Shown here: piece by piece, positions 32,670 to 39,369 of the stretch
Numbering within the stretch: the first letter of the stretch is position 1
Layout: each line of letters starts with the position of its first letter
Source of the DNA: UBA8437 sp003445035
Lineage (GTDB): Bacteria; Planctomycetota; Planctomycetia; Planctomycetales; Planctomycetaceae
Assembly (NCBI GenBank): GCA_937901285.1
Contig: CALCHI010000299.1
Span: forward strand, 1 to 39,369
DNA length: 39,369 nucleotides
Reading direction: 5' to 3'
The notes under the pieces: model-generated
Databases searched by the model: none
Told to the model about the DNA's origin: nothing
The model's input: the letters and a program-made list of their open reading frames with translations, nothing else
Translations under genes and position numbers: made by a program

Positions 32670-35600
32670 CTATCTCTCTTGTCGGCCTATCGTAGCGTCG
32701 GGTCGATCCTCTTTCTTCCCCAATTCCACCGGCTGTTCCTGCAGGAATAGGGGACTCTGGACAATCTCCTCCATCACCACACGCATCGAACCACCGCGGC
32801 GTGTCACCGCCGCGACGATCCGTTCGATCGCGGGTTCATCGACGAACGACATGTCCCGCCCCAGCGCGTAGACCAACAGGTGTTCAACAAGTGACCTGGT
32901 GAACCCCTTGCGTTGCGACTTGAGGATATGCGCCTTCATGCCGGTCACCCCGTCAACAACCGTGCCGCCGGGCAGTTTTGCCCTGGTGTCCGGATTCTTC
33001 CCGGCGTTGCTCTTGAGCAGCCCCGCACCGTTGTAGTCTTCGAAAATCAATCCGTAGGGGTCGAGCTTCTGGTGACAGTTCCGGCACGAGACATTCTCGC
33101 GATGGACGACCAGTTGCTGGGCAATCGTCAACCGGGCATCCTTCTCCTTCTGCTCGAGCCCCGGGACGTTGGGAGGAGGCGGAGGAGGAGATTCGCCGAG
33201 AATCCGCTCCATCATCCACACGGCCCGTTTGATCGGGTGTGCGTGCCGACCGTCGGAATGGCCACTGAGAAACGAGCCCTGGGTCAGCAGGCCGCCGCGG
33301 CCCATTTCGCGGGTCACCTTCACCGGCCGGAATTCCGTTCCCTGCACTCCGGAGATCCCGTAGTACTCGGCGAGGTTCTGGTTGATCATCACGAAGTCAC
33401 TGTCGATCAGGGTGAACAGGTCCAGGTCCTTCTGCAGGCAGTGCTGCACGAACCCGTAGGTCTCCCTGGCCATGTCCTCCTTGACGAAGCGGGTGAAGCC
33501 GCCGAACTGACGGACATCGACCTGCATCTCCTTGTGACGGTACAGCTTCAGCCATTCGTCACAGAACGATTCGACAAACCGCCGTACCCGCGGGTCTCCC
33601 ACCATCCGCCGGGTCTCTCCGGCCAGGGATTTCCGGAGCGTTCCGCTGGCGGCCAGATCGTAGAGTCTGCGGTCGGGGGGCGAATTCCAGAGGAAGTACG
33701 ACAACCGTGAGGCCAGTTCGTACTCCCGTTGCTGCTCGGTCTTCTTCTCGGCGTTCGATTCGGCCAGGAACAGGAATTTCGGCGAACAGAGCACCGCCAC
33801 CAGCACCTCTTTGACACTGTCCTCGTACCGTTTGAACTCCCCCCGAACGCTTTTCCAGAACGCGTGGTAGAGGTCGACTTCCCGGGCTCGTGGCGGTCGC
33901 CGGAAGGCCCGACGGAGGAACCGCTGCAGCACCTCGCGGGTGTAGACGTTCTCGTCCCCCTTGTTCGGCGAATCGAACAGAATGCCGGTGTGGCTGGCCG
34001 GCGGCCACCTGGAAAAATACGGCGCCTCGAATTCCATCGACTCCACCAGCACCCGCGATCCCGGCTGCTTCTGGTCCTTGACGAAGTCGCCGTTCCAGAC
34101 GGTCAACACCATGATGTTGGCCAGGTTGCTCAACTCGGCGAGGTCGACCTGCGGAACCGGCAGGTTTTCGAGCCGTCCGAAGAACTCGTAGTTGGCCATC
34201 TTGCCATCGGGAGTCTTGATCGGCTGAATCGAATCGAACCGCCGGGCGTCCTGTCCGTCGTCGGTGCGGTTGCCAAGTGAGACCTGCAAAACCGGTTGCC
34301 GCTTGTCGGATTTCGTCGCCTGGCTCTTGGATCGGGTGAGTTGCTCCGCACGTTCCCTGCGAATCGCGTGGTTCTTGGCCAGCGGAGTCAACACGACCCG
34401 TTCGACACTCAGCCCGCCCTTCCACTTCAACTGCAGGGCCCCCTGGCCTTTCGGCAGGTCAAGAATGCCGAGGCTCTCCACGCTGAGCGCCTTCTTCTCG
34501 ACCCGTTCCCGGTCAACCGGTCCCTTGCGGAATCGGTGCTTGAGTCGTCCGGAGGTGCCCACAACCTCCAGGTTCATGTCGATCCGCCGCATGACCGTCT
34601 TGGCCGTCGTGACGACATCCACGTGATAGACGTCGCGAGCGGGCAGATCGAAACCGAATTTCGCCGACCGTTCCATCTTCGACGTGTTGTTGGGCACCAG
34701 CCGGCCGTCGGTCAACAGCAGCAAATAAAGGTCGGTGGCCTGGGCGGCTGTCACGGTGATCGCCCCCTGGCCCGAGGAGACAACTTCTTCCCCCATGAGC
34801 AATGTCTGTCTTTGCTTCTTGTTGTAGGAAGCCGGCAATTCCTCGTTGCGTTTGGCGACCGAGGCAGCTCTGACCCGCAGCACAAAATCTCCGGTGGCCG
34901 GAAAGTCACGACGAATCAGCATCTTGAGATTGGGCGACGGCCCGTGCCACGACCCCGGTGCCACCTCGCGGTGCGGCACGGCCGAATCCAGCAGCATGCC
35001 CCCGTCGGTGACCTGGTAGCGGTGCTTGTGCGACCCCCGCATACCGATTCCCAGGTTCTGCAGGATGTTGGCGTACGGACCGGTCCGTGTGGCCGGGTCA
35101 ACGGTGATCGGCCGGCCGTCGGTGCCGAGAACCTCGGCCACCAAATGCTGCGGATCGACCGGCTGGGAAACGTATCCGCCGAATCGCCCGGCCGCCTTCC
35201 CGCGGGCCAGCCCCTTGCCGATACCGGTCCCGATGCGGATGCGGTAACGGGTGTTGGCAGGCTTTTCGGTGAAGATCGCCTGATCGAGCGCCCGGCGGGC
35301 AATCGACTGGTAGTACTCCAGGTGAAGCGGCGTCGCCTGCAACACGGTGGCGTTGTTGGAGAACCCCGACTTCGACTTGCCATCCTCGGGGAGCAGCTGG
35401 CCGAAATTGATCGAAAGGCCAAGCAGTTCCTGCAGCGTGTTGGTGTACTGCTGACGGGTCAGCCGACGAATGACGTTGCGGGAGCTGGTCCGATGCGCCT
35501 TGATCGACTTGGCCAGTTCGCCCTGGATCCAGTCGATCATCCTCACCAGCCGGGCCGCGGGCACCTTGTCGGCGTCCTTGGGAGGCATCTTGCCGAGGTT

Positions 35601-35840
35601 GATCATGTTCAGGGCGTGATGCCACCGCTCGGCATCGGGCCCGCCGACCAGGTCCGGGTTCAGGTCGTCCAGCCGCGTGTTTCCCTCCGACACCTTGGCG
35701 TTGTGGCAGTCGACGCAGAAGGCCTTCAGTGCCGGAAGAACATCAGCAGCAAACGTGACGGGAGGCCGATCGGCAGCAACAGACGAGGACGCCGCCGCGA
35801 CCAGTATCACCACGGCCAGCAAAGGGCGAACAGAACTCAC
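32670..35840 (-). CDS. Secreted DUF1587/1592/1588/1595/1585 giant with N-terminal haem domain
   Basis: Read from a GTG at 35840 the product has 1056 residues. AAGGA lies about 11 bases upstream and a signal peptide follows directly (VRPLLAVVILVAAASSSVAA). A PSCyt1-like haem domain has CVDCHNAKV (42-50) and GKMPPKDA. DUF1587 follows (IRRLTRQQYTNTLQELLGL). The middle, about residues 330-560, is a beta-rich region that may bind carbohydrate. DUF1595/1592 come next (FLRRAFRRPPRAREVD, LASRLSYFLWNSPPD), then DUF1588 (RGGLLTQGSFLSGHSDG, a polyproline run of six, VSCRNCHQKLDPYG with a second CXXCH at 919-923) and DUF1585 at the end (TRSLVEHLLVYALGRDM). An ATG frame to 35972 lacks a leader and overlaps the promoter. 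It is followed by DUF1552. Confidence 0.92.
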   Translation of the reverse strand: MSSVRPLLAVVILVAAASSSVAADRPPVTFAADVLPALKAFCVDCHNAKVSEGNTRLDDLNPDLVGGPDAERWHHALNMINLGKMPPKDADKVPAARLVRMIDWIQGELAKSIKAHRTSSRNVIRRLTRQQYTNTLQELLGLSINFGQLLPEDGKSKSGFSNNATVLQATPLHLEYYQSIARRALDQAIFTEKPANTRYRIRIGTGIGKGLARGKAAGRFGGYVSQPVDPQHLVAEVLGTDGRPITVDPATRTGPYANILQNLGIGMRGSHKHRYQVTDGGMLLDSAVPHREVAPGSWHGPSPNLKMLIRRDFPATGDFVLRVRAASVAKRNEELPASYNKKQRQTLLMGEEVVSSGQGAITVTAAQATDLYLLLLTDGRLVPNNTSKMERSAKFGFDLPARDVYHVDVVTTAKTVMRRIDMNLEVVGTSGRLKHRFRKGPVDRERVEKKALSVESLGILDLPKGQGALQLKWKGGLSVERVVLTPLAKNHAIRRERAEQLTRSKSQATKSDKRQPVLQVSLGNRTDDGQDARRFDSIQPIKTPDGKMANYEFFGRLENLPVPQVDLAELSNLANIMVLTVWNGDFVKDQKQPGSRVLVESMEFEAPYFSRWPPASHTGILFDSPNKGDENVYTREVLQRFLRRAFRRPPRAREVDLYHAFWKSVRGEFKRYEDSVKEVLVAVLCSPKFLFLAESNAEKKTEQQREYELASRLSYFLWNSPPDRRLYDLAASGTLRKSLAGETRRMVGDPRVRRFVESFCDEWLKLYRHKEMQVDVRQFGGFTRFVKEDMARETYGFVQHCLQKDLDLFTLIDSDFVMINQNLAEYYGISGVQGTEFRPVKVTREMGRGGLLTQGSFLSGHSDGRHAHPIKRAVWMMERILGESPPPPPPNVPGLEQKEKDARLTIAQQLVVHRENVSCRNCHQKLDPYGLIFEDYNGAGLLKSNAGKNPDTRAKLPGGTVVDGVTGMKAHILKSQRKGFTRSLVEHLLVYALGRDMSFVDEPAIERIVAAVTRRGGSMRVVMEEIVQSPLFLQEQPVELGKKEDRPDATIGRQER

Positions 35841-35916
35841 GGAGGTGGTGTTCCTTGGCACCAGGACCGGTGCCGGTGAGGGAAACGACGCGGGACGATT
35901 CACAGGCAGAAACCCC

Positions 35917-35946
35917 AGTCTAGGGACTGACCCCGAACCGCGACAA
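35917..35946 (-). promoter_or_regulatory. Candidate sigma70-like promoter for the DUF1592-type giant and DUF1552
   Basis: On the minus strand TTGTCG (35946-35941) is followed after 18 bases by TAGACT (35922-35917). Both boxes match the consensus at four of six positions. Transcription would start near 35910, about 70 bases before the GTG at 35840. It lies in the only gap (35841-35999) before this two-gene unit. Confidence 0.45.
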
Positions 35947-35999
35947 TGGCGACTCGTCTCCGACAACTCCAACCGTCACTGACTCCCGAACCGTGCCCC

Positions 36000-37496
36000 T
36001 CAGGCACCCGGATCCCAGGTCACATCGGCATCGAACGGAAAGATCGGCCGCGGAGTCCGCGTCCAGGTGAACGCCGTCAGGTCCGACTGGGTCATCCCCG
36101 GGGAATCCACCCGGATCAACGCTCGACGCCAATCGTCAAAGTACTGGAAGTTGCTGGCGGTCTTGACGACCACCGCCCGGGCCTGTTCGACATCCAGTCC
36201 CAGGTGCTGGTAGAGCATGGGATGGCAGATGGCGAATCCGGCCGCCGCCATCACCACGATGTGAACCGGACCGGATTGCAACAGCACCACCTGTCCGATC
36301 TCCGCGGTTCCCCGTTCCCCGGCGTGCACCTCGTGGTTCTCGGAGATGGCCGCCACGCGGGCGGTCGTCTCGATCGGCTGGCTGAACTGGTTGTCGATCT
36401 TGCCCCCAAGCGACACGGTCACCTCGGCACCGATCCCGGCCGAGCAGGCAACAGCCACGGCGTCGGGATCAACGATCGGAACCAGCATCAGGCGATCCGA
36501 TTCCGGCTGTGCCGTAGCCTGCGCCAGCAGTTCCCTCAGGATCCAGGTGCTGTCCCCGGGAGCACCTCCGTAAACCGAGTCGCCGGTGTCCGAGAGAATC
36601 AGCAACCCGTCCTCGTGAGCGTAGGCACGCCGGACGGCTTCGGACACTTCCACCCGTTCGGACTTCCAGAAGTCCTCCCGCATCTCCCAGGCCATCGCCC
36701 CCATTTCGGCAGCCAGCGCATCGGCCAGTTCCGCATCTCCGTCGGTGTGCACCACGACCGCCCAGCCGCCTTCGGCCACGTCGAGCCAGGGCTGCATCGG
36801 GTAGGGGGACACGTCCAGCACCCCTGCCCGCTGTTCCAGTTCCCGGGCCCGGTCGAACCAGGCCTTCATCGGGCCGCCGGAGGTCAGGAACTGATCCTGT
36901 GGAGTGATCATCGGGATTTTCCGCCACCCGATCTCCGGACGGCGTCCGGTTTCGAGCCAGTCGAAGAACAATCTCGCGGCCTTCACCCCGGTCCCCAGCG
37001 TATTGTGCGGCTGGGTTTCGTGGCCGACCAGCAGGTCGGCCATCTCGACCATCCTGGTCGTGATGTTGGCATGGTGGTCCAGGGGGCATGCCAACGGCAC
37101 ATCCGGGCCGATCACATCACGAACCGCCTCCAGCACCGCACCCTCCAGATCGTCGTCCCGCTCGATGCTGGCCGCTCCGTGCAGAGACAGGAACAGCGCG
37201 TCCAGGTCCCCCGCAGACCGCAACGGCTCGAGCAGCATCTCGAGCAGTTCGTCGTAGGTCTCGTCAAGAATCTTCGCCCCGGCTCCGGCCCAGGCCCGAG
37301 ACAACGGGACCAGCTCGACCGATTGGTCCCGCTCGGCTGCCACCTGCAAAAACCCTCCCAGTGGCCCCACCCCGGGCAACTGTTCGAGCAATTCCGCTCC
37401 CTGGAACAGCCCGTAGGCCTCGAAAGCATCCCGTCCGGTCCGTGCCCGTGTGAAGGTCCCGGTTTCCTGGACGATTTCACCAAACGCAATCCGCAT
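36000..37496 (-). CDS. M81 family metallopeptidase, microcystinase C (MlrC)-like
   Basis: The ATG at 37496 has a strong AGGGAGG ribosome site, giving 498 residues. The M81 pattern is clear: MRIAFGEIVQETGTFT (family usually ETNTF), LFLSLHGAAS (His106), PLACPLDHHANITTRM (Asp140, His141, His142), GHETQPHNT, and in the C-terminal half LILSDTGDSVYGGAPGDS, the usual second-domain block. MlrC cleaves linear microcystin-derived peptides; most family members have no known substrate and may be zinc-dependent amidases or peptidases. No signal peptide is seen. An upstream in-frame ATG at 37541 lacks a ribosome site. The gene ends 160 bases before the DUF1592-type gene and is divergent from the fifth DUF1501 gene. 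Confidence 0.92.
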   Translation of the reverse strand: MRIAFGEIVQETGTFTRARTGRDAFEAYGLFQGAELLEQLPGVGPLGGFLQVAAERDQSVELVPLSRAWAGAGAKILDETYDELLEMLLEPLRSAGDLDALFLSLHGAASIERDDDLEGAVLEAVRDVIGPDVPLACPLDHHANITTRMVEMADLLVGHETQPHNTLGTGVKAARLFFDWLETGRRPEIGWRKIPMITPQDQFLTSGGPMKAWFDRARELEQRAGVLDVSPYPMQPWLDVAEGGWAVVVHTDGDAELADALAAEMGAMAWEMREDFWKSERVEVSEAVRRAYAHEDGLLILSDTGDSVYGGAPGDSTWILRELLAQATAQPESDRLMLVPIVDPDAVAVACSAGIGAEVTVSLGGKIDNQFSQPIETTARVAAISENHEVHAGERGTAEIGQVVLLQSGPVHIVVMAAAGFAICHPMLYQHLGLDVEQARAVVVKTASNFQYFDDWRRALIRVDSPGMTQSDLTAFTWTRTPRPIFPFDADVTWDPGA

Positions 37497-37843
37497 CGAC
37501 TGCCTCCCTGTCCGCTGGTCCGGAGGAAACCCCATTCCCACACGACATCAATCCTGCCGCCCCACTTTGACACGGGACATCCAGCCGGCGGATGAACCGT
37601 CCGGTGCAAGACCATCCCGAGCAGGCGGCAGATCGTTACCCGCAGATCCGCAAATCCGCAGAAGCCACGTGGCTCCGCATGAGAATCGCTCAGCATATCC
37701 CACAACAGGTCCGACACCAACACGGTCATCGCCGCTCCCGAAGACCAGACAGGTGTTTGAGAACCCCCCGGCGGACCGATACACTTGGCAGACCGTCCCC
37801 CGGAAACGCTGGCTCAGGCGGAAGCTCCGAAGAGACTCCCGGA
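37497..37843. other. 347-base divergent intergenic region between M81 and DUF1501 genes
   Basis: The gap holds the ribosome site of the M81 gene at its left edge and a candidate promoter for the DUF1501 gene at 37757-37785. Plus-strand frames across it stay open but show no leader, ribosome site or known motif, so I call no gene. No repeat or tRNA is seen. Confidence 0.6.
37757..37785 (+). promoter_or_regulatory. Candidate sigma70-like promoter for the fifth DUF1501 gene
   Basis: TTGAGA (37757-37762), a 17-base spacer, then TACACT (37780-37785). Four of six bases match the consensus in each box and the spacing is ideal. Transcription would start near 37792, leaving a leader of about 52 bases before the ATG at 37844. 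Confidence 0.5.
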
Positions 37844-39193
37844 ATGCATCCCGCAGCCCTCCACCGCCGACTGTTCCTGCAGGGCTCGCTCGGATCGGCC
37901 CTGTCGATCGGCTCGTCCCGTCTGACCTGTGCCGCGGCCGGAAAGACCAGCCGTACGGACTCGAACAAGAGCGTGATCTTTCTGTGGATGAACGGCGGCC
38001 CGAGCCACATCGACATGTGGGACCCCAAGCCGTCGGCCCCGGCCGAAATCCGCGGGCCCTACACCCCGATCGCCACCACCCAGCCGGGGGTTCGGGTCAC
38101 CGAACACCTGCCCGGCCACGCGAGGTTGCTCGAGAAGTTGACCCTGCTGCGTTCGATCGACTGTTCCGACTGTGAACACGATCCCAACACCGTGATGCAA
38201 ACGGGAAGCCGCGAGGCCAGGGAAACCAACCCACGAGCCAACCGGATCCCCGCGATGGGGTCAGTGGTCTCGCAGTTCCGCGGACCGAATCGTCCGGGAC
38301 TCCCCGCCTACGTCACCTTTCATGTCACCGAAGGGTCCATCGCACGTGGCGGGGCCCTGGGCCAACAGCACGACCCGTTTCACGGAAACCTGGGAGCCGG
38401 CCCCTTTCAGCGAGCCGATCTCCTGACCGACGGCGTGCTGAAACGGCGACACGGACTCCTGAAGAAACTTGACCGGTACACAGGTGGCCCCGATCTGTCC
38501 GGGGCGACCGACAGCGTGCCACGGTTGCGGGAGGAAGCGATTGAGGTCGTTCTGGGCGGTCGTGCCCGGAGTGCCTTCGATCTGGATGCCGAGCCCAAAT
38601 CGGTGCGTCGCCTCTACAATCGCGTGCCCTGGATCGACCAGTTCGGTCGAACCGGCAAAATGAACGACCAGGTTCTGCAGGCCCGCCGACTGGTCGAACA
38701 CGGGGTGCCCTTTGTCACCGTCGTGCTCAGTGCCTACGGAAATTCGGCCACCTGGGACATCCACGGCAACCCGGTCAAGACGGCCTACGGCGGCGTGGAA
38801 ACGGGACTGAAACCGCTGCTGGCCCCCTTCGATCACCTGTTGACCACGCTGGTCGACGACCTGGACGAACGCGGCCTGCTGGACGACACGCTGGTCGTTG
38901 CCGTGGGAGAATTCGGACGCAGTCCGCGAATCAACAAGAACACCGGTCGTGATCACTGGCCGGCCGTCGGCGGTGGTGTCCTGGCCGGTGGCGGATTGTC
39001 ACACGGCCGGACCATCGGCGGCACCGACCGCCAGGGCGGCAGCATCACATCGCAGAAGGTGAGTCCGGCCGACATCGCAGCGACCATCTATCGTCATCTT
39101 GAGATTCCCCTCGAGACCACCTACGTCGATGCGTCCGGCCGGCCCCGGTTCATCGTCGACTCGGGCACACCGATCGATGAGCTCTTCGCCTAG
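37844..39193 (+). CDS. DUF1501 family protein with twin-arginine signal
   Basis: The ATG at 37844 gives 449 residues that open with a Tat-like leader (LHRRLFLQGSLGSALSIGSS at 6-25). DUF1501 blocks are IFLWMNGGPSHIDMWDPKPS, DCEHDPNTVMQTGS, TWDIHGN, VGEFGRSPRI (Ser in place of the usual Thr) and TGRDHWPAVGG. The frame runs open to 37592, but that part is arginine-rich intergenic translation without a leader. No clear ribosome site precedes the ATG. It is divergent from the M81 gene, and its stop overlaps that of a convergent gene on the other strand. Its haem partner, if any, would have to lie beyond the window end or elsewhere. Confidence 0.92.
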   Translation: MHPAALHRRLFLQGSLGSALSIGSSRLTCAAAGKTSRTDSNKSVIFLWMNGGPSHIDMWDPKPSAPAEIRGPYTPIATTQPGVRVTEHLPGHARLLEKLTLLRSIDCSDCEHDPNTVMQTGSREARETNPRANRIPAMGSVVSQFRGPNRPGLPAYVTFHVTEGSIARGGALGQQHDPFHGNLGAGPFQRADLLTDGVLKRRHGLLKKLDRYTGGPDLSGATDSVPRLREEAIEVVLGGRARSAFDLDAEPKSVRRLYNRVPWIDQFGRTGKMNDQVLQARRLVEHGVPFVTVVLSAYGNSATWDIHGNPVKTAYGGVETGLKPLLAPFDHLLTTLVDDLDERGLLDDTLVVAVGEFGRSPRINKNTGRDHWPAVGGGVLAGGGLSHGRTIGGTDRQGGSITSQKVSPADIAATIYRHLEIPLETTYVDASGRPRFIVDSGTPIDELFA

Positions 39194-39369
39194 ATCCCGG
39201 TGCCGCGGGTCGTCTTCACTCCAGGCCATGGTGTGACCAGCAGCATTTGCCACGACCGCCGAACCTGGTTGAAGTCCGTCGGCGGAAGCCTGCTGAGTCC
39301 GGCCGTCTGCCTGGTAGCCGGTTCGACCGACAAACCGCCACTGGCACCAAAAGTGGTGGACCGGTGGCG
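39190..39369 (-). CDS. C-terminal end of an unidentified minus-strand gene (5' part beyond window)
   Basis: A minus-strand frame is open for 59 codons from the window end to a TAG at 39192-39190, with GC-rich third positions as in neighbouring genes. It ends in SWQMLLVTPWPGVKTTRGTGI. The stop shares the palindrome CTAG with the stop of the convergent DUF1501 gene. Every other gene junction in the window is equally tight, which favours a real gene here. I do not recognise the family; too little is present. Confidence 0.4.
   Translation of the reverse strand, partial: RHRSTTFGASGGLSVEPATRQTAGLSRLPPTDFNQVRRSWQMLLVTPWPGVKTTRGTGI

Noticed and set aside
33170..33195. A purine-rich GGAGGC/GGAGGA run that could look like a repeat or strong ribosome site
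   Set aside because: It is the antisense of a polyproline run that is usual in DUF1588-type domains, inside the DUF1592-type gene.
35946..37595. A plus-strand open frame of 549 codons opposite the M81 gene
   Set aside because: The minus strand encodes a complete M81 protein with a strong ribosome site; the plus frame is His/Pro/Gln-rich antisense.

Overview
The window is high-GC bacterial DNA, densely packed with genes on both strands. It has the signature gene content of the Planctomycetota: five secreted DUF1501 proteins, a DUF1552 protein, a PSCyt1/DUF1549/DUF1553 protein, a DUF1587/1592/1588/1585-type giant, several CXXCH haem proteins, PQQ-type and gluconolactonase-type propellers, and many signal peptides. 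A related PVC-group lineage cannot be excluded. I see no rRNA, tRNA, CRISPR array, insertion sequence or phage gene, so this looks like ordinary chromosome with a large secretome.

Layout. (1) 1-1080, minus: a secreted haem protein with terpene-cyclase-like repeats, cut by the window start. (2) 1215-1679, plus: msrA. (3) 11169 down to 1691, minus: a tight six-gene run of DUF1501, PSCyt1/DUF1549/LamG/DUF1553, DUF1501, DJ-1/PfpI protein, YaaA and a large alpha/beta hydrolase. (4) 11368-17774, plus: a subclass B3-type metallo-beta-lactamase, then a three-gene unit of DUF1501, pentahaem cytochrome and propeller protein. (5) 17778-18257, minus: a small secreted protein made of 20-residue repeats. 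(6) 18504-19406, plus: a PI-PLC-like protein. (7) 22945 down to 19449, minus: a GH32/43-like propeller followed by a PQQ-type propeller. (8) 23074-27669, plus: an esterase-gluconolactonase fusion, an esterase and an ABC-F ATPase. (9) 27677-30323, minus: an aldo/keto reductase, a decayed gene remnant and a lone DUF1501 gene. (10) 30494-31261, plus: an amidohydrolase-like protein. (11) 37496 down to 31266, minus: an MlrC-like M81 metallopeptidase, the DUF1592-type giant and DUF1552. (12) 37844-39193, plus: a fifth DUF1501. (13) 39190 to the window end, minus: the tail of a further gene.

How the genes may work together. Most products carry Sec- or Tat-type N-termini and so act outside the cytoplasm. 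DUF1501 and DUF1552 proteins have twin-arginine N-termini and sit beside haem proteins in three separate arrangements: with PSD1, with the pentahaem cytochrome, and DUF1552 with the DUF1592 giant. This supports the idea that each pair is one exported redox/hydrolase unit, probably for complex polysaccharide or sulfated-glycan breakdown. The substrate cannot be read from the sequence. MsrA, YaaA and DJ-1/PfpI near the first unit add a peroxide/oxidation-repair flavour. The most unusual items are the pentahaem-propeller operon, the repeat protein, the haem-cyclase-fold protein and the LamG insertion in the PSD1 protein.

Limits. All family calls come from motif reading by eye. Starts were chosen by ribosome binding site and signal peptide. 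No convincing rho-independent terminator was seen at any gene end.
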